From positions 8,122,001 to 8,186,000 of the forward strand of contig NC_068341.1 in the NCBI RefSeq assembly GCF_014633365.1: a stretch of DNA of 64,000 bases, in the 5' to 3' direction. The position numbers were made by a program, and so were the translations under genes. Below are positions 1 to 13,330 of this stretch, in pieces (the stretch's first letter is position 1; every line of letters begins with the position of its first letter). Under the pieces are notes generated by a model. That model did no database searches and had not been told where the DNA came from. It saw only the letters and a list, made by a program, of their open reading frames with translations. Origin of the DNA: Diospyros lotus (lineage: Eukaryota > Streptophyta > Magnoliopsida > Ericales > Ebenaceae).

Positions 1-159
1 TGTTGCACGGAAATGGAAACGGGAAACGTTTCTGATACGAAACGGAAACGCTGAAACATACATATTTTTAAAAAAATAGGCATAAATAGGGTCCGAAACG
101 AGAACAAGAAACGTTTCGGAAACGGGGAAACGGCTCCTTCGAGAAGTTTCCGTGCAACA
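1..159. mobile_element. Short inverted-repeat element (MITE-like), left edge at window start
   Basis: The first 13 bases, TGTTGCACGGAAA, are the exact reverse complement of 147-159 (TTTCCGTGCAACA). The interior is built of GAAACG/CGTTTC words. A short element with matching ends and no coding capacity fits a non-autonomous DNA transposon. The left flank is outside the window, so no target duplication can be tested and the element may begin before base 1. Confidence 0.45.
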
Positions 160-576
160 CAGCATGACAGGCTTCCATTTCTTCTTTTCTTCTAGTTTTT
201 AGTATTACAATTAGGGAAATCATCTAAAAGAAATATTATCTTATTATTGAGAAATTTAAAATGTGAATTTAAGATTTGATGTGAAATAATTTGTTTCTTG
301 CCATCATAACACATACTGCTGGTATGACAGAAATCAATATTTACTGAAGCAATTTTTTCTTATCAAAGAAAAGGGGGTGGGAGAGGGGAGGAAGATACTG
401 AGGCCATTTCTAACATGATATAATAATGACTTCTTACCTCTACGTTTCTTGCTATGGGTGGTTCATGCCATAATTTAATATGGAGTTCATTTATCAAGAT
501 TCTCAACTTCTTGTTGGTTCTTATTTTATGGTCTCACTAAGTAATGATTGAATCCTGATACCAAACTGTTATGCAG

Positions 577-3500
577 CATGGGAGGCTCAGTTGCAGTTCA
601 TGTTGCTGCAAAGAAAGCAGTTTCTAGCTTGTGTGGGATGATTGTTGTGGATGTTGTTGAGGTTTAGTTTTCAACTGAAAGCCTTCTGAGCTTTGCCCTT
701 GTTTATTTATTGTGGTCAGTTTGTCTGACAATTACTTAAAATTTCAGGGAACAGCAATGTCATCATTGGTCCACATGCAGAAAATTCTATCAAACAGAAT
801 GCAGTATTTTTCAACCATAGAGAAAGCTGTAAGGGATGCCTTTGATTGAACCTATCACACATTACCATTAGTAATTTTATATCGTTTTTGTTTTGAAATG
901 TTGCCCTCAGTTATTTTGTGATTAAGGATAATGTAGTTTGATTTGATCCTACGTCCCTTTATTGAGTTGCCTTTTAACTTATGTAACTTGTATTTTGATG
1001 TTAGGATACATTCATGTTTTTCTGCAACAAATAAAAAATATGATGCTCTTTTCCCTCGTTTGTCTATAGCTAAAGCAATGGGTGAATTCTCTAACTTGCA
1101 CATAGTAAGACTACTTAGTAAGACTACTTATTCATCCAGTATTTTTCTCTTGGTTGACTTTATAAAAGAGAAAAATAAACCCAAAAAACCACTGGGAAGA
1201 AACTAGTTTCCTAAACCCTTATATTATTACTGTTTTTATTTGAGATATAGGAGTGTTGGGATTTTGGCAAGAATGACTTGTGCCACTCTTATTTGATGTT
1301 TGACATAGATATCATTCAGGGAAAATTACTATGAGAATTCATCACTTCTCTCCAATCTGAATGGTCAAAAGTTTTTAGGGTGAACTGAACCTGTGTTTAT
1401 AAACTGTGGAAAGGATGCAAAGCACTTAACAAGGCTCTAAGATAAAATATCTGTGCCATAGTATTTCATGAAGTAAAAATAAATAAAATTAATAGTGACT
1501 TTGTTAACCAGGACTTGAATTATACCCTTAGGCGAGAAAACCCTCTCATAAACCCTCTCCAACACGCACGGATGCGGTGGAATTATAAGAACAGAAAATG
1601 AACAACAGAAAGAAATTAACATAATTGAAAAGATCAAATCATAAAGGAGACACAATAGATTTATTCTAGTTCAAGCCAATTTAATTGGCTCTACATCCAA
1701 CAGTCCAACACCCCAATCGAGCAGCTTTTATTGAGAAGAAATTGATCAGTACAAAACCCAAGCCCTCATACAATCCTATCGCTCAAGTACAATCCCTTGT
1801 TCACTCCAAGAAAGCCCAAGAACTCAATACTCAAGTCTCACTTTCTCTATAACAAATCACAATAGTAATCGAGAACTTGAAAAGAAAGAAGAATATGATG
1901 CTTGACTACCGCCTTGCCCTCTTATTTATAGAGGAGGCAGAACCCCTTTAAAACTAACAACTATACGGAATTTACAGTTAGACCCCAAAGTTTACATTAA
2001 TTACACTTTGGCTTAAAAAACTCAACTGTCTAATAGCTTCCACTGATCTTTCAATTGAAAAACTCTAGGCAAACCTCAACAGACTTAAATATTGAATACT
2101 ATATGACCTCTAGCTGATTATATATGCTTCACTTTTGAAAGTAGACTAGATAAACACTGCAATTGTAATAGGGCTATTATTTGAGCAAAATAAGATAAAA
2201 TGCACTGTGAACCCAATAACCAAATCAACTTAAATTAAATTAATAAGAAGGGTAAGAAAACTCGGAAACTAATCAACCGCAAATACCTAGAAATACTATC
2301 TCATGTTGTCAAAATCCTGTTTGCAATAGGGCCAAAGAGCATGCTGTGGTGACAAGTATGGAGGTGATTTAAGTGAACTTACCAGAAAGTGGCTATAAAC
2401 CAACTACACTGGGCAGTAATTCAGTCAACAACATAAGTAGCAAAATTGTATTTGAATCTCTAACTTAAAATTAATTTGAATAGTATCTGGTGTTCAATTG
2501 CCACTTTTCTCCATGTAATAATCTTTTGTGTGCCTAAATATAGTACATTAGTGTAACTATAATTTCATGTCTGACTTAAACTAAATGCTATACCATACGG
2601 TCAAATGGGTTTCAAATTCCATGGCCACTGTTCTCTATGTTCTTTTCCTTACTGTGTAATTTATTTAAATGCTTACTTAAAAAATAATTGCAATAAATTC
2701 TTTGTCAATGGGGTTTAAGCTCATTGCCCCCCCCCCCCTTTTTTCATCATTCATATGCTATCTTGTTATAACTGTTTGCATTTTATTCTTTTAAACTCAT
2801 CATCTTTCCCTTCAGTTATTTGGACTTTTGACTGACTGATTATGTATCCTTCTCAAAGAAAACTTCCTCACCCCTTTTCCTCATAGAGGTGTGAATGATT
2901 ATAGAGTTGTACAAAAAAAAAATTCATGATTTGGTACCTTCCGTAATTATCTTGGGCCACTTGTTTTTCTAACAAATTATAATTAGATCACATTTAAGTT
3001 GACTATATATTTTCATATCCTCTGTTTCTTCTGGAAATTGATGTCGCTGCCGTATTGATTGACTTTGTCTCTGAGTAGATTGAGTGGAGCGTCAAAGGAG
3101 GTTCTTTAAGAAACATCGAGTCTGCTCGTGTATCTATCCCTAGTACATTGAAATATGATGATTCAAAAAAGTGGTAAGTATATCTGTTATGGTTTCAAAT
3201 TTACTATCTTTCAGTTGCTTTTATGTTTTTGACTAGCTTTGTGCCCTTTTCCTCGGTCTAAAAGGTATAACTTAATGTTGTTGTTGCAGTTATGTTCACC
3301 GTGCTCGGCTGGAAAAAACAGAAGAATTTTGGAGGGGCTGGTATGAGCTAATGTTTTTATTAATGTATTTTTGCACATTTGAGAATTGGCTCATAGTGAT
3401 CCTGGTACTATTCACAGTTATTTTATATATAACAAAACCCCTTACTCATCAAATGTATGAGAATGTTGTGTGTATTGGGATACAATTAACATCTGAGATT

Positions 3501-6500
3501 TCCTACGGATTAGTAAGTAGATGTGGCCATAAGTGTGGCTTGTAGGTTTTATGTGAGCTAGTCCCAGCTAAATGAATGGCTAGCTAACCATCCATCCTCT
3601 CATTTTCTTGTTGTAGGTTTTTATGTTGTCCCTCTTTTTCTTGTTTATTCTCTGACCTTTCTTTTCTGGTTCTTCCTCCTTTATTTTTTATTTTTCATCT
3701 TACCCTTTCCATCTTGTTTGGGAATAGGAATGTTGGCATGGCTACCCATCTTGGGAACTGGGAAATGATACAAGGAAGCAGAAAATATGACTGAGACCAA
3801 ATCTACTATAGGAGAAATGGGTAGTGGGGAAAGCATCAAGAATCATCTTCGGACACTTAATGAGAATTTAGTGAGGAACTTCCATTAGACATATTCAGGG
3901 AACTTATTGGAAACTTGTATGAGTATTTCAAGGGATATTTTAAGATAGTATAACTTCTTACTAATTGGTGCTTAAGTAAACAGAAGAAAACAATAAGAAT
4001 ATCTGACTATCATTAAAGGAGTCACTTAGGCTTTGTTTGAGAGAGAGAGAGTGGTGGAATGAAATGGAATAAAATATTTTCTTCTCATTTAGGAGGGTAG
4101 GGGATGGAATTATGGAAAGTAATGGAAAATGTTTCTATTTGTTTGAAAGAGCTATGGAAATGGATGGAATGGAGGATATTAAATAACTAGATCGTTAATA
4201 CATTGTTAAGAAAGGTAGTCTTATAGAACAAATTTGAACTTTGAAAATATTATTAAGGTTAATGCTGTCAAAGCACATTATTGAGTTTTCCATCAATATC
4301 CACTCCATCCACTTTCCTCCAATTTGGAAGAGGAAAAAAGTAGAGGTTTGCAGGAGAATGGATGGAAAGTGTTTCCATCCATTTCCATTCCATTATTATT
4401 GTTTCTCTCAAACGAGGAGAACCCTTTCCATCTATTTCAATTCTATTCTCCTCCCTGAAATGCACTGTTAGGAAACAAAAAAATAGAGCATCAATTTTAC
4501 TTCAAGGCAAATTCAATGGAGAACTCTCAAGGGAAAAAGTTTAACCGATGAAGGTTTGCATGCTAAATTTCATAGTAGTTTTGATGATTCATGATTGTTC
4601 TTGCAACACTTTAAATGGATGTCTTGGAATTATAAAAAGGAATAAAGGATTCATATTCCTAAATTGTAGAAAAATTGAAATCTGGGAGAAAATCCAGGAT
4701 GGTACCCAAGTTAAAAAATAAATTTTATGTTTGGTAGAAAACTCTTAAAACAAATTCCCAGAGCAGAGCATGCTAAGTTTATAACTATAGCATAATGTAA
4801 ACCAAGAAAATGTCTCAACTCAGAGCGAGGACATATCTTCAGCAAGTTAGTCTTATTCTTGAATTTTTTCATGATTCTTTAACTTGAAATTACTTGGTAC
4901 AGGAGGTCATTTACTTGATATGCAGATGCAACTTCTGAAAGAAAGGGAAAAAAATGAACTGATTTAAAATATCTTTTCTGCTTAACTTTGTTATGATGCT
5001 TTATGCCAATTCCCTTTCATTAACCTGATGTTTGTGGAGGAAATATCATTCTCTTACTGATAATGCTCTTAACTATTTCTTGTATCTACTTCAGCTTAGC
5101 TCATCTCCATATATTGCAGGTATGAAGGCATTTCAGAAAAGTTTCTTGCATGTCCTGCTCCAAAGCTCTTGCTATTAGCTGGAACAGACAGGCTGGACAG
5201 GTTTTCTCTATTGAACTTACCCCAAAAGAAACAAACATGAAAGAAATGATGCTCAAGTTTTCTTAGACCCTCTTTGCCTCCATATTTTCTGATTTGCAAA
5301 GAACCACTAGATCCCTTGTTTCTTTATTATTTATAGTCCACATTGTTTAGGTTTTTGTTAGTGTCTGTTCAAATGCCTACTACAGTCAGTGTACTAGCCA
5401 AACAATATATGAAAGCCCCCTCTCTGTTGGCCTTCAAGTTTCTATCATTTTGCACCAGATTTTTTGTTGAGAAGATCAAAGTCTTGTAACACCTGTACAG
5501 TACTGATGGGCATGGATAGGCTTCCCATGGAATTGTAGTAAGATAGATTGCTGTGTTGCTGATTTGTTGACTTGTGATGATGGTGAAAATTGTGAACAAA
5601 ATTTCTTGCATGCATAAAATGTTTTGGGTTATGTAAGAAATACTGGGACATAATAAACCTTGTATTCTTCTTTCCCTTTGCTATAAATCCAAGTGCTAAA
5701 CATTAATGACTGATCGGCCTCTGTTGTTTCATTGTTTAACAAGTGAAGAAAACAATGGCAAAATGGATGCTAGAACCGTGTTGAGGTTGCAGGTGAAAGT
5801 TTTGTAAACAAGAAATACATTTTCTTCAACATTAGCTTGTGCCTTGTGGTGATAAGTCACTTGTTAAGAGTCAGAATGAAAACTGATGCCTCATTAAAGA
5901 GTTTAGGGTTGTTTTACTTGAAGATCGCTGGATGCTGCAGATTGTAGGCCATGAAAGTTTGCTGGAAGATTTCCCAGGAAGGAAAATAAAATCCGCAGTC
6001 TTTGTTTTTACGAGAGTTAAAACTATGATGTTTCTTTTCTCCGCAAATTTAAAACAATATCACAGGTTTTAGGTTAGAATGGACTGACTATACAACTTTA
6101 CATGGTACTTGGGACGGCTCATATTTTGCTGAACATATAACAGGTGGCGTTGCTTTAGCGAATACATTTCTTACTGATTCTCTGTACCATTTCAGAGCTC
6201 TCACAATTGGTCAAATGCAAGGCAAGTTTCAAATGGTAGTTGTCAGACATACTGGGCATGCCATACAGGTCCATTTCATTTTTTTTTCCTTTTTTTTTTT
6301 TCAAAGTTTTTTCTTACAAATTTTTTGGTTTAGATCACTATATTTCGATTTCCATTTAAACTTCTGTACCATGCAGGAGGATGTACCTGATGAATTTGCT
6401 ACTCTCGTAGTCAATTTTATATCTCGCAATCAGATTGGATCCCGTGGCATTGAGGTCTGCATTTATAACTTGATATTGGATTATTGAGAACAATTTTATA

Positions 6501-7446
6501 CTATTGAGGAGAAGCTTTTTAATTCACATCATCCAACCCATGATCACCCTCAAACACAAAATAAAATAAAAATAAGGAAGATAACTAGTAAACAGAACAA
6601 GCAAGAATATTTTCTAGCTCTACCCCTCTACACATCTGCATACTTTAAGCCAAGCTTTTCTTATAGGCTTAGGCAAAGCCTTAAATAATACCCAATAGCT
6701 TGGCCTTGTTTAATATTGATAGGCCCTAGTTCAATTTCCAAGGCTGTCAAAAGAGGTCCATGCCTTGGCCTTCAAAGGTTGAAAAGCAAAATTTGAATAG
6801 AACTCTAATTATGTAATGCATTAATTCGTGTGGTTACAAAACTATCAATTGAATTTTGTGATTGCAATTCTTAGTGGATGCATTACCTTGCCCTAAATGA
6901 CGTTTTCTTCTCATGGTTTATAATGTTTTCTATTTCAACCAGAGACCTCAATGTTATGAACTCTCAGTTTTTGGCAGGTTTTGGGCTTGTGTTCCCCTGA
7001 ATTTGTTCATCTCTAGAATTTCACATCCTTGGTTGAGTTTAGGTGTACATTCATGTCGTGACTTGTCAGATATTTGATCACTCTGAGTTGCACGTACTTG
7101 TTCAAGAGATTTTACATTCTCTTTTAATTCTGGTACCATTCACATCCAGTTTAAAATTTTTTGTAAAACTTTTAACTGATTGAAGTAATTTGACTTCATC
7201 ATCCGTTTGTCTTTCACTTGTATATAAAAGACGAGTAACTAATTTCTTTAGGTTGTTTCTGCAGTCAAACTTCAGTACCATGGACTGGAACTGAAAAATT
7301 ATTACCAATCTTGTTCCATCTTCATGTCTGTCTATGCATCTTTGAGCGCATTGCCATAGGGTTCTTGTCCTATCTTTTTTGTTCTTTCTGCTAAGTGCTA
7401 CTTCACCAACTTATTGCAGATACCGGGGATCCGTCGAGCATCATAA
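577..7446 (+). CDS. PME1: Protein phosphatase methylesterase 1 (3' eight exons; 5' part outside window)
   Basis: This is a serine hydrolase of the alpha/beta fold that removes the C-terminal methyl ester from the PP2A catalytic subunit. Exons are 577-661, 748-828, 3079-3173, 3290-3340, 5120-5200, 6196-6268, 6377-6454 and 7420-7446 (stop TAA). All have AG/GT borders and their phases join without a break, giving about 189 residues. The first base of 577 completes the catalytic Ser codon, followed by MGGSVAVH (the GxSxG elbow). Twenty-five residues after that Ser comes Asp in VVDVVEGTAM, the same spacing as Ser156/Asp181 in human PME-1. The catalytic His is in RHTGHAIQED, encoded across exons 6196-6268 and 6377-6454. 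Other family blocks are FWRGWYEG and LLLLAGTDRLDR. The C-terminus is short (IPGIRRAS). N-terminal exons must lie upstream of base 1. It is convergent with cytochrome c. Recognition is strong; only exact untranslated ends are unknown. Confidence 0.93.
1502..2081 (-). mobile_element. Solo LTR in a PME1 intron
   Basis: Read on the minus strand this 580-bp block starts TGTTGAGG and ends GGTTAACA, so it has the TG...CA ends of an LTR. It is flanked by a perfect 5-bp duplication, GACTT (1497-1501 and 2082-2086). Inside, the minus strand has a TATA box (CTATAAATAAGAGG near 1925). No internal retrotransposon coding sequence flanks it, so it looks like a solo LTR left by recombination. It lies in the intron 829-3078 and leaves the splice sites intact. 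Confidence 0.8.
2721..2740. repeat. C/T homopolymer tract in PME1 intron
   Basis: A run of about 11 C followed by 6 T. It is a simple-sequence tract where length is unreliable in sequencing. Confidence 0.6.
4028..4440. repeat. Possible degenerate MITE in PME1 intron 3341-5119
   Basis: The left edge reads TTA then GGCTTTGTTTGAGAGA, and near 4400 there is the inverse TCTCTCAAAC. The interior repeats ATGGAATGG / CCATTCCATT words in opposite orientation on the two halves, so the stretch can fold on itself. The TTA plus GGCTTTGTTTG start resembles PIF/Harbinger MITEs, but the right terminus is imperfect and no clean target duplication was found. Confidence 0.3.
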
Positions 7447-7502
7447 CTGCAATCCTGAATACAAGCCCAAACCATGGCAATTAGTTGACAGCTTTTTACT
7501 TA

Positions 7503-7538
<36 letters not shown>

Positions 7539-8474
7539 ACATTTAATTTGGTCGTTTGACAAATATGCTTTTGGAATTGATGTTTTTGCTAGGTTTCAGT
7601 AGATGTATTATGTGGCATTCTAACCTTTTCCACTCGGATATGAGATTTGGACCCCTTGTTGACTAATATCTGTTCGGATACTTGAAATTACAACTCGGGG
7701 CAAAAGTTTACGCTCAGCAAGGTCTTGTACCCTGAAACTGGCAAGAGACCTTTGTTGCCCTAGGTCCTCACCGTACGAGTGCAACTAATTAAAGGTCTCT
7801 GTGATCTAGATTTCAGCTTTAAGAAAAAAATACATGCTCCGAGCAATTAAACTATTACTGCGCGAGCTTTTACTTGTCTAATATATAACTACATCCCAAA
7901 ATTCTAGCAACACCCATTGCCCAAATAATTTCTCTAGCTTCTTGGTACGGATAAACCCTAAAATAGGGATACCTTATTGCACAAATAATTTCTTCTGGTT
8001 TACCTTTTCATTGAACTAAAAATGCCCTGATGGCATAGCGAGACAAGTTGTAACACCAGAATGTAAATCCACAAATTGCAGTACGGATATAAATGTTTCT
8101 CATCAGGCCAATCTTGAGTGGATTAACCATAGAAGTATCTAGCAGTATCATCAGCAAGAATCAACTTCACACGACACGCGAATGTAGGCCAAAACTTTAA
8201 AAGGAAACCAAATGAAACGTTATTGTTTCACATGATAACGTTTAAATATTCAAATGTGGCTAATTGGATTGGATGTTGTCTTTGTGCCTAAGGCACTACC
8301 TCTTCCTAATGAGGCAATTTCTGTCACTGATGCTTCAAAAACAAACAAGGTGGACCTAGAAGGTCGGTGAATCAGTTCTTATTACTAAAGAATGCCGTTT
8401 TCCTGCTCAATCTCAGCAAAAGCAATATCACCTGGAACTGCAAAAAGAAATAAGGGAATAAGGCAAAGGAATCG
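7447..8474. other. Convergent intergenic region PME1 / cytochrome c
   Basis: About 1.0 kb between the stop codons of two converging genes. It must hold both 3' untranslated regions and polyadenylation sites. Apart from the CT microsatellite I see no ORF or element here. Confidence 0.6.
7507..7537. repeat. (CT)n microsatellite downstream of PME1
   Basis: About 15 CT units lie 60 bp after the PME1 stop codon, probably in its 3' untranslated region or just beyond. Confidence 0.9.
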
Positions 8475-10650
<2,176 letters not shown>

Positions 10651-11213
10651 TCCTTTCTTCCTACTAGTCTGTGGATCTCCGGCAACAACCCAAGAGAGTT
10701 TGTTGGGAGCAACGCAGGTGATTGTTAGGGTTTGCTTCTGCCAGTGCCAATTGTAGAAGTTTTTAATAAACCACGCCTCGCCGGTCGCCTCGGAAGGCGA
10801 AGAACAAAAATTATTATTGGCTTAAATTTGCACAAATTATCGCTGGAATAAGGCCTAATTACAATAACTATCTCTCAACTTTAAGAAATTATGGTGACAC
10901 CCAATACTATACTATTCAAATAAATAATAATAATAAGTTAAAATAATTATTTAACCCATGTTGACTATAATCAGGTTTCACCTTAATCATGGTGTGTTAT
11001 TTTACTCAAAATTATTTGACACTAATAAGACCTTGCATTGCAGCATGTCCAAGTCCTGAGCCCAAATCACACTGGGCCGGCCCAATCAAAAAAGTGCACT
11101 CTAGCCCAAGCCCTTCCAGAACTCGAAAGTCGAAACCCCCTCTGCCCTCGCACAGAAGGTGGGGAGGAGTGGGTGGCTGTTCCAGGAAGGGGAACGAAGC
11201 GCGAAAGCGCGAG
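10651..11213. promoter_or_regulatory. Divergent promoter between cytochrome c and PPR genes
   Basis: Only 563 bp separate the two start codons. The PPR-proximal part holds site II boxes (TGGGCY): AGCCCA at 11059-11064, the palindrome TGGGCCGGCCCA at 11073-11084, and AGCCCA at 11103-11108. Site II elements bind TCP factors and are known to drive plant cytochrome c and other nuclear genes for mitochondrial proteins. The cytochrome-proximal part has the telo-box. The middle is AT-rich with an (ATA)n run near 10922. Co-regulation of the two genes is inferred. Confidence 0.6.
10725..10733 (-). promoter_or_regulatory. Telo-box (AAACCCTAA) upstream of cytochrome c
   Basis: The minus strand reads AAACCCTAA about 75 bp upstream of the cytochrome c ATG, probably in the promoter or leader. 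Telo-boxes are established elements of plant promoters for translation and respiration genes and often work with site II boxes, which are also present in this interval. Confidence 0.65.
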
Positions 11214-12779
11214 ATGGAGATCTGCAATAAGAGGCTTATCAGGTACTTCCCAATCCACTCTTTCCCCCCTTCCCTCTTCTTTCACTCTCAACTAACGGAC
11301 AATGTTCTCAACATTTCTCCCTTTTCTAATATCCTAAATCCTTCTTCTCATCGTTCCCCTTCAAACCGCCATCAACTCCACGCAAATCCCGCTTCGCAGC
11401 TTCTGTTTTCCACAATTTCCTCAGCTGGGTTGCCTTCGTTTTGTTCTGTAAAATCTCCAATTTCTGAATCTTTGACTTCTCTGGCTAGTTATCGGTGTTC
11501 CCACAGTTTTTTCAACCTAAGTTTTGGTATTGGCTTAGTCGTACCTCACGGTCAGTTTCGATTGCTTTCGATGTCATCTTCAGGTAAAATTACTGAATAT
11601 GAGAGAAAGGGTATTGTTGGCTCTGATAAATCTTTCAGGGTGAGTTCAGATCACATTTCAGAAATTGTTGGGGTTATTAGGAGTGGCGGAGATGACTTGG
11701 GATGTAAGTTAAATTTGATGGGTATAAGTACTTCGGTTGAATCCTTAAGTGGGATATTTGGGGGTTTGAATAGTGAAGGAGTATCTGGTTTGCGTTTGTT
11801 TGCTTGGGCACGTGGTATGGATCCTAGTTTGTGTGATAGTTCTGATGTTTGTAGTTTAATTATTGATAACTGTGGTTGGTTGGACGATTATGGGACAATG
11901 TTTCGCCTGTTGAAGGAGTTCAGCTCGAGACAAATATGCCTCAATGAGAAGGCTTTTGGATTCCTACTTTTTTTGTGTTCCAATAAAGCTTCAATGTTGG
12001 AATCTACAAGAAGAGTGGTAAATCTTTTAAATGAAGTTGGGGGTTCCTGTCTTGGTTCTGGCATTTGCGGATTGTTGAAGATGCTTTCTAAGCTGGATTT
12101 ATTTGATTTGGCTAAGTTTGTGATGGAAATAACGGACAGGAGGGTGCCCTACTACAATATTTTGATTCTTGAAATTTGTCAAAGATGCTGTTTTGAAGAA
12201 GCACACGATATGATTGAAGAAATGAGACAATTTGGCTGTGATCCGGATTCCAGAACTTACAACTATCTGCTTAGTTCTTTATGCAAGCATGATAGAACAG
12301 CTGAAGTTTTGAATGTTTTCCGAGAAATGCAAAACAAGGGTTGCCCTCCTGATTCTTTAACGTATGAGATAGTTATCTATTTCTTATGTAGGCTTGGCAA
12401 GCTGGATATTGCAGGTCATTTTTATGATATGATGGTGTCTAGGGGTCTTGAACCTCGACTTGCAACATTCACTACCCTCATCGAGGGTTACTTCAAATCA
12501 GGACAGTATGAGGACGCATATAATTATGTTGTTGCTTCAGGTGACAAGTTTTGGCACTCAGGCAATAGGATTTACAGCTTTCTTGCGGACCTCTACAGGA
12601 GGAAAGGACATCTCATGACTGCAGCAAAAATACTCATTGAAATGATGGATAAGGGTCTTATTCCTGAATTTCCAGTTTATATGACAATTACGAAGCGGGT
12701 CTACAAGTGTGGTGGGGGACAATTAGCAAGTGATTTAAAGAGAAGGTTCACTAGGTTGAGATATAAGGGTGAAGTATGA
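11214..12779 (+). CDS. P-class pentatricopeptide repeat (PPR) protein, organelle-targeted
   Basis: This is a single-exon gene of 521 residues. PPR proteins bind organellar RNA and act in its processing, stability or translation. The N-terminal ~120 residues are rich in Ser, Arg and hydrophobics with few acidic residues, as in mitochondrial or plastid presequences. From about residue 310 there are consecutive 35-residue P-type repeats with the usual signatures: PDSRTYNYLLSSLCK, PPDSLTYEIVIYFLCR, EPRLATFTTLIEGYFKSG and a final IPEFPVYMTI. No E or DYW editing domain follows, and the protein ends RLRYKGEV. An in-frame ATG at 10989 would add 75 residues, but the site II promoter boxes at 11059-11108 fall inside that extension, so I prefer ATG 11214. 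The specific RNA target and family member cannot be named from sequence alone. Confidence 0.88.
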   Translation: MEICNKRLIRYFPIHSFPPSLFFHSQLTDNVLNISPFSNILNPSSHRSPSNRHQLHANPASQLLFSTISSAGLPSFCSVKSPISESLTSLASYRCSHSFFNLSFGIGLVVPHGQFRLLSMSSSGKITEYERKGIVGSDKSFRVSSDHISEIVGVIRSGGDDLGCKLNLMGISTSVESLSGIFGGLNSEGVSGLRLFAWARGMDPSLCDSSDVCSLIIDNCGWLDDYGTMFRLLKEFSSRQICLNEKAFGFLLFLCSNKASMLESTRRVVNLLNEVGGSCLGSGICGLLKMLSKLDLFDLAKFVMEITDRRVPYYNILILEICQRCCFEEAHDMIEEMRQFGCDPDSRTYNYLLSSLCKHDRTAEVLNVFREMQNKGCPPDSLTYEIVIYFLCRLGKLDIAGHFYDMMVSRGLEPRLATFTTLIEGYFKSGQYEDAYNYVVASGDKFWHSGNRIYSFLADLYRRKGHLMTAAKILIEMMDKGLIPEFPVYMTITKRVYKCGGGQLASDLKRRFTRLRYKGEV

Positions 12780-13077
12780 TGACATAATAGTTTCTTTGAG
12801 ATTCTGTGATATTTTTGCCCCTTCTTCCTATGTATGTATTTTTGTTCAATGTTCTGTGTCTAGCCATGTAAATTAGAATTTAGGAGAGGTTCCAACAAAA
12901 GAAAGGAGAATCACTGCTAGATTTTGAATTAGCAATTAAGCTTGTAACATATTTTCAGTAGGAAGTTGGTAGATTTTCACTTTTATTTTAACCTTTTCTG
13001 TGATTGCTCTTTGGATCCATTGATGTAATGAAAACCTTTGTTGACTTAATACGGGAAAAAAGATATCATGGAAAAGA

Positions 13078-13330
13078 CAGTTCTCTCAATTTGCATGATT
13101 ATTTCAGTTGTTTGGCATGAAGTTTATGAGGGTCTTCCTCCAAACAATGATATATTTCTCTCGATTTGCATGATTGTTTCAGTTGTTTGGCATGAAGTTT
13201 ATGGGGGTCTTTCTCCAGACAATGATATATGTTATAATGGAAAAGGCAAACTGCTCTCTCCATTTGAATGGTTGTTTCCGCCATTAGGATTGGAGTTTAT
13301 GAGGGTCTTTCTCTAAACAATGACATATGT
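13078..13330 (+). repeat. Three-unit minisatellite downstream of PPR gene
   Basis: Three degenerate tandem units of about 75-85 bp start near 13080, 13157 and 13255. Each carries a core like CATGATT-TTTCAGTTGTTTGGCATGAAGTTTATG-GGGTCTT (split here for length) and ends AACAATGA-ATAT. The stretch lies about 300 bp after the PPR stop, so it may be in its 3' region. The same array is at 21715-21965 in the second copy. Confidence 0.75.

Noticed and set aside
10989..11213. Upstream in-frame ATG extending the PPR protein by 75 residues
   Set aside because: The extension overlaps the site II promoter boxes at 11059-11108 and its composition differs from an organelle presequence, while ATG 11214 starts a typical one. 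Not excluded by frame alone.
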